A stretch of DNA of 64,000 nucleotides from JBLNDJ01 sp050261515. Its GTDB lineage: Bacteria > Acidobacteriota > Terriglobia > Bryobacterales > Bryobacteraceae. The stretch's first letter is position 1. The number at the start of each line of letters is the position of its first letter. A model generated the notes under the pieces. That model was not told where the DNA came from. It saw only the letters and a list, made by a program, of their open reading frames with translations, and did not search any database. The position numbers and the translations under genes were made by a program. Of this stretch, positions 54,401 to 62,534 are shown piece by piece. The stretch spans positions 117,279 through 181,278 of the forward strand of contig JBLNDJ010000038.1 of NCBI GenBank assembly GCA_050261515.1. Direction: 5' to 3'.

Positions 54401-54695
54401 GTTCACCGCTCCCGCGACAGGCCGCTTCGGCAACGCCAAGGTGGGCAGCATCATCGGCCCGAACGAGACTTTCTGGAACGCGGGCATGCAGAAGGCTTTC
54501 GTGTTGGCCGAGAATTGGCCCAGATTCGTTTTCGAGGCCACGGCGCGGAACGTGTTCAACCATCCGAACTACAGCGACCCGGATACGAACATTTCCAACG
54601 CCGGCAGCACCGGTCACATCTGGTGGGCCGGCGGCCACGGCGACGAAAGCTCGAACCCGCGCGAGATTCGCTTTATGTTCCGAGTCGAGTGGTAG
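51396..54695 (+). CDS. Oar-like TonB-dependent receptor
   Basis: The chosen start is ATG 51396, behind GGGAG; the frame is open 30 bases further. The product has 1099 residues. A signal peptide (YKVALALLIALLLTTAGYSQ), a carboxypeptidase-regulatory domain (ATISGTATDQSGAVVPNAKV) and a plug with GGGTGNDNAWTIDGTTMNDG lead into a barrel ending NPREIRFMFRVEW, with a terminal aromatic residue. Barrel phrases such as GGYGWMYEIVPPAN and QYNVTFERQQWDTGF match the other two receptors. An excellent intrinsic terminator follows 23 bases after the stop. Confidence 0.95.
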   Translation: MHRLYKVALALLIALLLTTAGYSQTIYATISGTATDQSGAVVPNAKVTVTRLETNTTASTISNDAGHYILPPLQEGTYNLKAEAAGFKDFLVEKIVLVNRDSRRIDIAFQLGTAATTIEVSAGGATLIDVESAKVSETLNQTDLGKLPLNARWMWAYFQMVPQMARDADGYRIGGGTGNDNAWTIDGTTMNDGQGWQIGPQLNYMGSISEVKVDLQNNAAEFGAIGQVSIVTSSGTNGFHGNIFDTYITSELSARNSFAGAVDNSQYHIWGFGVGGPVYLPKIYNGKDKTFFYTAFERSAGADWQNTLSAQVPLPSWRTGDFSNLPAGQLIYDPTTNQPFPGNKIPADRINQVSQLIQDKYYPQPNMGDNNVLSGINYQEQKTMPWYSPWWYSIKVDHHFSEKDYVFARYAPTGVSYKNWVSNLPTFGNSRNSRRSATATASYTHVFSSSVFNEFRWGLSFNTSTNQGPIRGQEEMQRLGLVGLAPDLPDVPGMLQISWSGIGLQSLQQTNGSNPGFRNHNEDFQDHLSWYRGKHNLKMGVQLMRTAADDFQIAQNLFGAANFSSRFTSGGIDGQGNPYADFLLGIPTSSARAWPNLPVNAYRWQYAGYFQDAWRMTKNFTLNFGLRYELHAPWAETHGQWAAFDINKGAIVVADSGMSRVSPLFPKDYVNVISATQAGLPSKTLVKNDWTNFGPRVGFAWNFAKDTVLRGGYGWMYEIVPPANSDYVAGIGSPFILSEPWETNPVSDPWMFPRVFPERPSYTITEANIPSAINPDIRIPRSQQYNVTFERQQWDTGFRVTYTGVGQRYGTYAYNYNSPVPDATPFIYKSRPFMKYGTINYRTDGAGHQYNALTAEVTRAMAKGLQGKFNWTWASDTGDVNRWGYIENPFDRQRDVGPIYSIPTHRITSNFVYEIPFGRGRKFGGTMPRVANLVAGGWTLSGVFVFDGGRHLTPMWSGPDPTGTAWTDSETAPWVTIRPDQVGDPNLPAGQRSTSNWFNAGAFTAPATGRFGNAKVGSIIGPNETFWNAGMQKAFVLAENWPRFVFEATARNVFNHPNYSDPDTNISNAGSTGHIWWAGGHGDESSNPREIRFMFRVEW

Positions 54696-54718
54696 GACTC
54701 ACTGCTCTAACCCCACTT

Positions 54719-54750
54719 GGGGCCGGGTTCACCCGGCCCCTTTTTTCTTT
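54719..54750 (+). terminator. intrinsic (rho-independent) terminator
   Basis: GGGGCCGGG (54719-54727) pairs with CCCGGCCCC (54732-54740) around a TTCA loop and is followed directly by TTTTTTCTTT. This is the clearest terminator in the window and ends the receptor transcript. Confidence 0.92.
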
Positions 54751-54755
54751 CACGC

Positions 54756-56693
54756 CTACTTCCTGAGCATCACGACCGCCGACGCCTGAGCGCCGGCCAC
54801 CTTGTCGAAAAACGCGCGCACGCCGGCGTATTCGGCCGCGGGCGCCAGCGTTTCATGGACCGTCAGGGTTTGTTCGAACGTCACCTCTCCGCCCGCGACC
54901 GTCCACGAGGCGCTGTAAGCGCCATACGGGGTGTCGAGGCGCACGGCTTCGGGCACTTCGTCCGGTTCGTAGCCCGCAGGCAGTTTCACACGCACTACGT
55001 CGTGCCTGAGGCTGGCGGAAAGCTCGACCGGCCATTTGCGTTCACGGGCCTGGAAACCGTACTCGGAAATCGAGCCGAACTGGCCGGGGCGTACGAGCAG
55101 CAGCCGGTCCTGCATGATCTGGCCGAACGGGTTGGCGGCCAGGTCGATGGCGACGTCGAACCGGTCCGTGGCGCCCTCGGCCGCATCGCACTTCTCCACG
55201 GACATACCCCCCAGGTGCCGCGCCAGCGTGCGCTCGAATGCGCGCTTCAGCTCGTCGGCGCCCTTGTCGAGAAGAAGCTTGCGCCAGTAGCCCCCGGATT
55301 GTCCGTGATACTGGCGCCGGATCGTTCCCCGGACTCCCCCGAGCCGGTCCATAACGGCTTCGGCCGAGGTCTCGACACGGTTGGCGGCCGGCGGAAGCCG
55401 TGGCATCTCGATCAGCGCACCGTGCGCTGCCGTGGAAACCAATGCAAGGCTGCCCTGCTCGAACTCGGGCAGGTCGCCCACCGGCGTGGTCCGGCTGGTG
55501 GGGTCGAACATCAGCAGGCGGCCCACGCCGGGATGCTCGATCACCGTGGGCAGAGCGACCGAGGGCGAAACGCGGATGGCGGCAATCGCGTGATTGAACT
55601 GCGACAGCGCCGGCCATTCCCTCCGGACGGCGTGCCGGTCGCCGGAGTAGATCGAAACGTCGTAGGATTCGATGCCGGCGGCCGCGAGCAGCGCGCGCAG
55701 CAGCGCCACCTTGTCCTTGCAGTCTCCGTAGTTGCGGGTGAGGACGAGGGAGGCCGGATGCGGCGTGTAGCCGCCGCCGCGCGAGACGTTCGTCGCCACG
55801 GCCACATACGTCGTCTGCTGGACGAACGCCGCAATGGCGCGGATCTTCTCCAACTCGCCTGGCGCATTGCGGGCGAGCTCGGAGGCCTTGACCCGGACGG
55901 AGTCGGTGACTGCGGCCGCCGGGTCCGCAAAGCCCGCGCTCAAGGCCGCTACGGCGGCCCAGTCCTTCACCGCCTCGAGGCGGCCCGAGCCCTCGCCGGA
56001 AGGAAAGAAGGAATACCCGAGCCACGGCACGAGCGCGGTGACTTCGGGGCTGTATTCCTCCGGCTCGATCCACGGCAGGTCGCGCAGTTCCCAGGTGTAT
56101 TGGCTGCCGGAGACCGAGGGCGCAACGCCGTCCCTATTGAACACCGTGCCGCGCGCTTCCCATCCCGGCGGCAGCGAAAGCACGAACCGCGAGACCAGCA
56201 CGGGCTCGTCGAGCTGAAACAACCAGCGCCCCTGCGTGAAAACCGATTTCTCTTCTTCGACAACCTCCCAGGCGAACACCGAGCCCGGCTCGGCGCCCTC
56301 CGGGCATTGGATGATCTTCTGCCGCGCTTCGTCATACAGGTTGCCGAGGTCGAGCGCGGCATCGATGATGTGGTCCTTCCCGAACGCGATGGCCTTGCCG
56401 GCGGGCGGCAGCAGCCAAGCGCGGAACTCGGCGATGCGGCCGCTGCGTTCGTTGTAAATGCGTACGGCAGACACGCTTCCGCCGCGCCGCGCGATGCGGA
56501 CCGCTTTGCGCTCGCGCATCGTACGCCGGCCGTCCGGCGAAACGGTAAGCGTCTCGCTGTTGAGCAGCACCACTTCGCCGACCCGCGCCGGATACTCGGG
56601 CGTCTTCATGGCCGCGGCCTGGCGCGCCCACTCGGGCGCATCCTCGGCGAAGCAGAGCGCGGCGGCCGCGAGCAAGCCGGCCCACGCCTTCAT
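54756..56693 (-). CDS. exported DUF3857/transglutaminase-like protein, triad intact
   Basis: The chosen start is ATG 56693, overlapping the stop of the upstream paralogue (ATGA), with a signal peptide (MKAWAGLLAAAALCFAED). The product has 645 residues. The DUF3857 N-terminal beta domain comes first (LNSETLTVSPDGRRTMRERK). The transglutaminase-core domain has Cys325 in NYGDCKDKV, His368 in FNHAIAAI and Asp397 in MFDPTS, a complete papain-like triad. A C-terminal beta domain ends the protein. Family members are probably periplasmic cysteine peptidases or crosslinking enzymes with unknown substrates. It converges with the receptor gene across the terminator. Confidence 0.88.
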   Translation of the reverse strand: MKAWAGLLAAAALCFAEDAPEWARQAAAMKTPEYPARVGEVVLLNSETLTVSPDGRRTMRERKAVRIARRGGSVSAVRIYNERSGRIAEFRAWLLPPAGKAIAFGKDHIIDAALDLGNLYDEARQKIIQCPEGAEPGSVFAWEVVEEEKSVFTQGRWLFQLDEPVLVSRFVLSLPPGWEARGTVFNRDGVAPSVSGSQYTWELRDLPWIEPEEYSPEVTALVPWLGYSFFPSGEGSGRLEAVKDWAAVAALSAGFADPAAAVTDSVRVKASELARNAPGELEKIRAIAAFVQQTTYVAVATNVSRGGGYTPHPASLVLTRNYGDCKDKVALLRALLAAAGIESYDVSIYSGDRHAVRREWPALSQFNHAIAAIRVSPSVALPTVIEHPGVGRLLMFDPTSRTTPVGDLPEFEQGSLALVSTAAHGALIEMPRLPPAANRVETSAEAVMDRLGGVRGTIRRQYHGQSGGYWRKLLLDKGADELKRAFERTLARHLGGMSVEKCDAAEGATDRFDVAIDLAANPFGQIMQDRLLLVRPGQFGSISEYGFQARERKWPVELSASLRHDVVRVKLPAGYEPDEVPEAVRLDTPYGAYSASWTVAGGEVTFEQTLTVHETLAPAAEYAGVRAFFDKVAGAQASAVVMLRK

Positions 56694-58699
56694 TTCGCGT
56701 CCGCCGCTTTGAGCGAGACGATCGTGTTGTCGCGCGTGTGGATGATGTCGAACGCCTGTTTGAGCTGCGGATACACTTCGGCGCCGAACTGCAGCCGGGC
56801 CTCTTTCCCGAAGGTCATCTCGCGGTCCACCACCAGCTCCTTCCCCGCGCGCACGGAAATCTTGAGATCGTACATGCCGACGTTGGCCAACCGGAGCGAT
56901 CCCGGATTCGCGGCGTTGTCCAGGGCGAAGCCTGCGGGCAACTCGATCGCTACATGCTCCTTCTCCTGCCATCCATAGCGGAAGGAGACGGGGTACTTGC
57001 GAGTGGCGGCGCTGAAGCGCGGCGCCGCGCCGCGCTCGAAGTAGAGCGGCTGAACCAGGATGCGCTTGCCGGTGCGCTGTGCGTACGCCGGCACCTTCAC
57101 GTGGTACTGAATCTTCAGCGGCTGCGCGGCGTCCTCGACGTTCTCGACCTTGATCTGGCTCACCTCGGCGCTGGAGAACACGCCGCGCACGCGGTCTTTC
57201 ACCAGTTCCTGCCGGCGTTCGGCCGACTCGTTCTCGAAGTCCTCGCGGCCATCGAGCGCGGCGTGGCCGGTGAACGTTTCCCGAATGTCGCCTTCGATCG
57301 AGCCGTCTTCGGCGAGTTTGAGCCGGGCATCGCGCGCGCTCTGCGAAGCCTCGGGAGCCGAAACCGGCGTCTGGATGAACTGCGGTTTTTTCGGATCGCT
57401 GATCAGCGCGTACACGCCCTCTTCGCTCCAGGAGAGCATGCCGTCCGGCAGCCGGCGGGTGCTGGCGTCGAACACGCGCCACTGGTCGCCCACCTTCACC
57501 GCCATGTCGACGTTTCTGAGGAAATACTCATTCGCCAGCGCCGGCTGGAACGCCAGGTCGTTCCAATTCGCAACCAGCGCGGGGCGCGCATCCAGGCCTA
57601 CCGCCAGCGCCATCGCAGCGAACAGGCCATTCATCTCGTCAGGCGTGCCGAGGCCGGACTTGAAGACCTCGGCCGACGTCCGCGTCTGGTTCTTCGAAAG
57701 CTTCTCGACGATCTTGTTCCGGGCCGCCTGATCGACGCCCGGCCCCCACAGGTTCGCCACGCGAGCGCGCAGACACCGCAGCAGTGCGAGCACCTTCTCC
57801 TCTTCGGTCGCCGCTCCCGTGGCGGCCTCGGCCGCCGCTTTCCGGATTTCGTCGCTGACCCTCAGCATCGGCTTGAAGCTCTGGTACTGATTCTTGCCGG
57901 CGTTCGTCCAGTACTCGTCCGGCTCCCGGCGTTTTCCGTCGAAGTAGTACGCCAGCGCCCACGGCTGAAGGTTCGAGGCGCTGGGCGCGTAAGGCTCCTC
58001 CTCGAAGGCCGGGACGTTGTCCAGCGAGATCGAGCTGAAGCCCGAGCTCTCAAGCTTCGGCGGGGTCGTCTGGCAGTGGAACGACAGCACGTTCATCTGT
58101 GTGCCGGCTCGCAGCATGTCCTGCCGCAGCGGGCGGATGAAGTAGGTGACGCGGCGAACCGGGAACTCGCGCTGGAGCGGCATACGGATGTAAGTCGAGT
58201 AGAAGTGGCCCGACCAGCGCATCTCTTTCCAGCGATATTCGACCAGCGCACCCGGCTCCACGGCGGGCATGGCGAACGACACCACCTTCCGTCGCAGGCC
58301 GCCGCTGCGCACGACTTCACGCTCGAAGATCGCGTCTTTTTTAAGCTCGACGATGGTGCCGTCGGCCTTAATGGTCCGGCCGAACAACGCATCGACGGAC
58401 ACGTCTTTATCCACCGGAATCTCGATGCTGGAGGCCTTCTGTTTTCCGCTTTCGTTGAAGATTTTCAAGCGCACGTAGTTGTAATAAATGCGCCGTACTT
58501 CGCCGGACCACATGTCGTCGAAGACGTGCACGCGCCAGAAAAGGGCCTCCGCGCCCGCGTCTTTATCGATAACGGGCGCGGACGCCCGCTGGTCCTGTTC
58601 GGTGACCGGCTGCCAGGCAACCGAATCGGGAACCGGAGCCTGTTGTGCAAATGCGCTCGTGAGCGTGAGCAGGAAAACCACTGGAAAGGCGAATCGCAT
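56690..58699 (-). CDS. exported DUF3857/transglutaminase-like protein, triad lost (pseudoenzyme)
   Basis: The product has 669 residues with a signal peptide (MRFAFPVVFLLTLTSAFAQ). It shares the architecture of its downstream neighbour: DUF3857 domain (RLKIFNESGKQKASSIEIPV, AMPAVEPGALVEYRWKEM), transglutaminase-like core and C-terminal beta domain (VPAYAQRTGKRILVQPLYFE). In the core the Cys-bearing GDCKD motif reads GTPDE (in SGLGTPDEMNGLFAAMA), the His position reads NVDMAVKV, and only the Asp segment FDAST remains. It is therefore probably inactive and may bind or regulate the active paralogue. It is the first gene of the pair. Confidence 0.87.
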   Translation of the reverse strand: MRFAFPVVFLLTLTSAFAQQAPVPDSVAWQPVTEQDQRASAPVIDKDAGAEALFWRVHVFDDMWSGEVRRIYYNYVRLKIFNESGKQKASSIEIPVDKDVSVDALFGRTIKADGTIVELKKDAIFEREVVRSGGLRRKVVSFAMPAVEPGALVEYRWKEMRWSGHFYSTYIRMPLQREFPVRRVTYFIRPLRQDMLRAGTQMNVLSFHCQTTPPKLESSGFSSISLDNVPAFEEEPYAPSASNLQPWALAYYFDGKRREPDEYWTNAGKNQYQSFKPMLRVSDEIRKAAAEAATGAATEEEKVLALLRCLRARVANLWGPGVDQAARNKIVEKLSKNQTRTSAEVFKSGLGTPDEMNGLFAAMALAVGLDARPALVANWNDLAFQPALANEYFLRNVDMAVKVGDQWRVFDASTRRLPDGMLSWSEEGVYALISDPKKPQFIQTPVSAPEASQSARDARLKLAEDGSIEGDIRETFTGHAALDGREDFENESAERRQELVKDRVRGVFSSAEVSQIKVENVEDAAQPLKIQYHVKVPAYAQRTGKRILVQPLYFERGAAPRFSAATRKYPVSFRYGWQEKEHVAIELPAGFALDNAANPGSLRLANVGMYDLKISVRAGKELVVDREMTFGKEARLQFGAEVYPQLKQAFDIIHTRDNTIVSLKAADAK

Positions 58700-58751
58700 A
58701 GAGCGGAATTATACGTCGAATTATCCACTCGCCGCACACGAAACCGCCCGC

Positions 58752-60584
58752 CTAAACGTCGAGCCCCACCGACCGCATCAGCTCGAGCGCGTTGCTCTTG
58801 CGCACCACCCCCGGGCGCAGCCGGTAGTCGAACGTCATCTTCCCGTCCTCAAGGTGATCCTCGAAGTGCACGTTCGAGGCCCGCGGCGCGAGTGCATCGG
58901 CGATTTCGGCGAGCGCGAGATCGTGCGTGGTCAGCAGGCCTATGGCGCCGCGGCCGATCAGGCCGCGCACCAGCGCTCCGGCGCCGATCTGCCGGTCGTG
59001 CGAGTTGGTCCCCTGTAATAGCTCATCGAGAAGGAACAGCAGCGGCACGGGCCCGTTGGTCAGCTCCACGAGCCGGCGCAGCCGCGTGATCTCGGTGTAG
59101 AACCGCGACGAACCGGTATGCAGCGAATCGAGCGTGTGGATGGACGCCCCGACGGCGAGCGGCGACAGCCTGAGCCTGCGCGCGCGTACCGGGGCGCCGG
59201 CCATGGCAAGCACGGCGTTGATCCCCACCGTGCGCAGCAGCGTGCTCTTGCCCGACATGTTCGACCCGCTCACCACCATCACGCGCAGCTCGCCGCCCAG
59301 CCGCACGTCGTTGCGCACGACGCGGCTTTCGGCCAGCAGCGGGTGCGCCAGCGCTTCGCCTTCGTAACACGGCCCGTCCGCGGTGAACTCGGGAAACGGA
59401 TCGCGCGGATGCTCGTAAGCGTAGTTCGCCAGCGCGCACAGCGCCTCGATCTCGCCCGTCGCCTGAAGCCACCGGCGCACGTGCGGGCCCGACTTCTTGC
59501 GCCACGCCTCGATCGCGAAGACGAGCTGCGGCACCCAGAGCAACGGCCCGCCGATGGCGCGCACCAGCAGGTGTTCGGAGCTATCGAGCAGCTCCATGAG
59601 GCGGTTCAGCCGCGCGATGCGGCGCGACGGGGGAAGCCCTTCGACCCGCAGGTCTTTCTGGAGCGCCACCAACCGCGGGCTTTGGAACCGCTCCCGCTCG
59701 AACCGCGCCAGCACCTCCGCAAGCAGCGACAATCCGTAGGCGGGCTCGCCGACCAGCGTTCTCACCTGAGCGATCCGCCCGCGCAGCCGGAAGAAGAGGA
59801 TGGCCTCGATCGCAATCACGGTGACGAAAAGGTCCGGCGTGTAACCGGCGGCCCATACCGCGGCGCCGGCCACGGCCAGAGCCGCCAGCAGCGCCGCGCC
59901 GATCCGCAGCCGGCGCGAATCGAAGACCAGCGGCTGCTCGGCCCACTTCGAGAGCGCGCCCGGGTTGATGCCCGAACGCAGCTCCTCGCCGAGCAGCGCC
60001 AGATCCTCGCGCAAGGCGATGCGCGGGCGCAGTTCCTCGACCGCTCTTTGCCGCACAATCGCTTCTTCGGGCGAGGCGGGCTCGAGCAGCCAACGCGCCA
60101 GTGTCTCCTCGCCTGTGCGCAACCGCACCGTGCACAGCAGCTCGAACAGCGATCCCTTGCCGAACAGGTCGAGGTCGCCGGCATAGGGGTGCGAGGGGTC
60201 GTCGAACCGTTCCCCGCCTTCGCCCTGCCCGCGCCAGCGGTCTTCGATCCGCGCCAGCCCGCGCTCGTAAAACGCGGCAGCGCGCTCGCACCGCTTCTTC
60301 GCGCGCAGCACGCGGCCGTGCACAAACGCGAGCGCGGCGAAAACAACCGCCGGAAGCGCGAGCCACAACGGAGACACCACGTGCCTGCGAAACGCCAGCA
60401 CCGCGATCAACGCCGCCGCGGCCGCCACCACCAGCCGCGCATTCCCGAGACTGACGTGCCGCTTCTCGAGCTTCGCGGCCGCGCCGCGCCGCACATCGAG
60501 CCGGCGTTGGTATTCTCCGTGTGGATCGTCCGCCAAATCAGGCACCTGATAGAATGATAGCCGCTTGAAACAGGGCCTTATCAA
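58752..60584 (-). CDS. membrane-anchored MutS-like ATPase
   Basis: The product has 610 residues from TTG 60584, which has GAGG 7 bases upstream; GTG 60545 is an alternative. Two adjacent TM helices at about residues 50-90 (LVVAAAAALIAVLAF, LWLALPAVVFAALAFV) are followed by a MutS core-like helical region and the MutS V ATPase domain. Walker A is SGSNMSGKSTLLRTVG (Lys446), followed by VGASIHTLDSLHTGSSRFYT, Walker B LLFLLDELLQGTNSHDR and the TTHDLALAEIADAL switch. Mismatch-binding domain I is absent, so it is not MutS1; the Smr domain of MutS2 is absent too. The substrate is unknown. It ends 52 bases before the DUF3857 start and shares its start point with the divergent gene. Confidence 0.85.
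   Translation of the reverse strand: MIRPCFKRLSFYQVPDLADDPHGEYQRRLDVRRGAAAKLEKRHVSLGNARLVVAAAAALIAVLAFRRHVVSPLWLALPAVVFAALAFVHGRVLRAKKRCERAAAFYERGLARIEDRWRGQGEGGERFDDPSHPYAGDLDLFGKGSLFELLCTVRLRTGEETLARWLLEPASPEEAIVRQRAVEELRPRIALREDLALLGEELRSGINPGALSKWAEQPLVFDSRRLRIGAALLAALAVAGAAVWAAGYTPDLFVTVIAIEAILFFRLRGRIAQVRTLVGEPAYGLSLLAEVLARFERERFQSPRLVALQKDLRVEGLPPSRRIARLNRLMELLDSSEHLLVRAIGGPLLWVPQLVFAIEAWRKKSGPHVRRWLQATGEIEALCALANYAYEHPRDPFPEFTADGPCYEGEALAHPLLAESRVVRNDVRLGGELRVMVVSGSNMSGKSTLLRTVGINAVLAMAGAPVRARRLRLSPLAVGASIHTLDSLHTGSSRFYTEITRLRRLVELTNGPVPLLFLLDELLQGTNSHDRQIGAGALVRGLIGRGAIGLLTTHDLALAEIADALAPRASNVHFEDHLEDGKMTFDYRLRPGVVRKSNALELMRSVGLDV
60547..60555 (+). promoter_or_regulatory. extended -10 promoter for the oxidoreductase operon
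   Basis: TGaTAGAAT (60547-60555) lies 28 bases before ATG 60584, inside the 5' coding region of the divergent MutS-like gene. It is identical to the element at 42366. Confidence 0.55.
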
Positions 60585-61690
60585 TGCTTGACCTCAATTT
60601 GGAACACATCGCGCCGCCGCCGGCGAACAAGGATTACGGAATCGGCGTCATCGGCGCGGGCTTCATTGTGCGCGACGTCCAGTTGCCCGCCTACGCCCAC
60701 GCCGGTTATAACGTGCGGGCCATCGCCTGCGACGCGCCCGAGCAGGCGCGCGCCGTCGCGCGGCTTCGCGGAATTCCGCAAGCCTACGACACCTACCAGG
60801 AGCTGCTCGCCGACCCCGCCGTGGAAATCGTGGACATCGCCGTCCCGCCGCACGTCCAGAACGAAGTGGTGCGCGAGGCGATCCGGTACGCGGGCCGCAT
60901 CAAAGGCATCCTCGCCCAGAAGCCGCTTGCGACCACGTACAAAGAAGCGCAGGATACCGCGTGCCTCTGCGAGAAGGCCGGCGTCACGCTCGGCGTGAAC
61001 CAGAACATGCGCTACGACCATTCGATCCGCGCTCTCAAGACCGTCCTCGACCGCGGCTGGCTGGGCGAGCCTGTGCTCGCGACCGTCGAGATGCGCGCCA
61101 TCCCGCACTGGCAGGCGTTTCTGCGCGGGTACGAGCGGCTCGAGTTGCTCAACATGGGCATCCATCACCTGGATTGCTTCCGCTATCTGTTCGGCGATCC
61201 CGAAAGCGTCTACGTGAGCGCGCGCCCCGACCCGCGCACCGAGTTCCCGCACCGCGACGGCATCACGCTGTCGATTCTCGAATATGCGAACGGCCTGCGC
61301 GCGGCGATCTGGGACGACGTATGGGCCGGACCCGTGCGCGAAGGCGCCGCCGCCGACAACTACATCAAGTGGCGCGTCGAAGGCACCGGCGGTCTCGCGC
61401 AGGGAACCATCGGCTGGCCGTCGTTCCCCAACGCGCAGCCGAGCACCATCGACTTCACGACGAAGCGCGAGCCCGGTGTCTGGTTCCAGCCGCGCTGGAA
61501 AGAAGTCTGGTTCCCGGACGCCTTCGAAGGCACCATGGGCATGCTGCTCGACGCCGTCGCGCGCCGCGCCGAGCCCGCCGTCGGGGCCAGGGACAATCTG
61601 CACACCATGGCGCTCATCGAGGCCTGTTACAAATCGCTCGACGAGCACCGCCCCGTGAAGCTCGACGAAATCTTAAGGGAGGACTCATGA
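60584..61690 (+). CDS. Gfo/Idh/MocA family sugar oxidoreductase (cytoplasmic)
   Basis: The product has 368 residues with no signal peptide. The Rossmann fingerprint GIGVIGAGFIVRDVQLPAY sits near residues 20-40. The usual EKP motif reads AQKPLAT with catalytic Lys113 kept. A C-terminal GFO_IDH_MocA_C domain follows, with LLNMGIHHLDCFRYLFG providing the His/Asp of the active site. It oxidises or reduces a sugar or cyclitol with NAD(P)H. It is the first gene of a three-gene operon and overlaps the isomerase gene by four bases (ATGA at 61687-61690). Confidence 0.92.
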   Translation: MLDLNLEHIAPPPANKDYGIGVIGAGFIVRDVQLPAYAHAGYNVRAIACDAPEQARAVARLRGIPQAYDTYQELLADPAVEIVDIAVPPHVQNEVVREAIRYAGRIKGILAQKPLATTYKEAQDTACLCEKAGVTLGVNQNMRYDHSIRALKTVLDRGWLGEPVLATVEMRAIPHWQAFLRGYERLELLNMGIHHLDCFRYLFGDPESVYVSARPDPRTEFPHRDGITLSILEYANGLRAAIWDDVWAGPVREGAAADNYIKWRVEGTGGLAQGTIGWPSFPNAQPSTIDFTTKREPGVWFQPRWKEVWFPDAFEGTMGMLLDAVARRAEPAVGARDNLHTMALIEACYKSLDEHRPVKLDEILREDS

Positions 61691-62520
61691 ATCTAGGACT
61701 GATCAACTCCGCCTGGGCCGGCACCTCCGTCGGCACCGCGGAAGGAATCCGCAGGACGCGCGAGATCGGCTTCGACACCATCGACATCTTCGCCGACCCG
61801 CTCGAGATCGACATCAAGGAGCGCAAGCTCATCAAGGACACCTGCCGCCAGGAGGGCCTGCCGGTCGTCTCCGTCTGCTGCGTCGCGCTCGGCATCGCGG
61901 ACTTCAACGCGCCCGTGCGTAACTTTCACTACGACCGCTGCGAGGCGTATCTCGACCTGGTCTACGAGCTCGAGGCGAAGAACCTGCTGCTCGTCGTCGG
62001 CGAGTACACCTGGCAGAAGGAAGTCATCAAGCCCGAGGACCAGTGGAAATGGGCCGTCGAGCAGGTGCACGCGCTCGGCGAATACGCCTCGGATCTCGGC
62101 GTCGAAGTCGCCATCGAGCTCGAGCCCTTCAAGCTCTCCATCGTCAACACGCTCGACAAGATGAAGCGGTTCATCGGCGACGTGGACCTTCCGGCCGTGA
62201 AGGCGAACATGGACATCTCGCACCTGGCGCTGGTGAACACCGCGCCCGAGTCCATCGCGGAATTGAAGGGCCGCATCGCGCACATCCATTTCTCCGACTG
62301 CGACGGCAAGGTGCACGGCGATCTGCCGCCCGGCCGCGGCGTCGTCGATTTCGTGCCGTACCTGAAGGCGATCAAAGACACGGGCTTCGACGGAACGCTG
62401 TCGATCGAGCTCGAGTATTCGCCCGAGCCCTCGAAGATCGTCGAGTGGGTGACGGAAGCCTACGCCGCCACCGACAAGCTCATGGCCGAGGCCGGTATCG
62501 CCCGGGCGAAGAAGGCGTAA
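61687..62520 (+). CDS. sugar phosphate isomerase/epimerase-like TIM-barrel protein
   Basis: The chosen start is ATG 61687, the coupled start; the frame is open far upstream but overlaps the oxidoreductase. The product has 277 residues. Metal-binding acidic and His residues of the AP_endonuc_2/xylose-isomerase-like fold are visible in VVGEYTWQ, VAIELEPFKLS, ANMDISHLAL, AHIHFSDCDG and LSIELEYSP. It probably interconverts keto-sugars, for example as a hydroxypyruvate-isomerase- or 3-keto-sugar-type enzyme. The pairing with Gfo/Idh/MocA genes is common in myo-inositol and 3-ketoglycoside pathways. Confidence 0.92.
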   Translation: MNLGLINSAWAGTSVGTAEGIRRTREIGFDTIDIFADPLEIDIKERKLIKDTCRQEGLPVVSVCCVALGIADFNAPVRNFHYDRCEAYLDLVYELEAKNLLLVVGEYTWQKEVIKPEDQWKWAVEQVHALGEYASDLGVEVAIELEPFKLSIVNTLDKMKRFIGDVDLPAVKANMDISHLALVNTAPESIAELKGRIAHIHFSDCDGKVHGDLPPGRGVVDFVPYLKAIKDTGFDGTLSIELEYSPEPSKIVEWVTEAYAATDKLMAEAGIARAKKA

Positions 62521-62534
62521 CGAGGAGACATCCC

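Noticed and set aside
50938..54695. A single frameshifted receptor gene
   Set aside because: Both frames carry their own signal peptide and regulatory domain, so they are a paralogous remnant plus a full gene rather than one broken gene.
54717..59089. Two long plus-strand open frames (753 and 783 codons)
   Set aside because: They lie antisense to the two DUF3857 genes, show no domain and have shadow-type composition.
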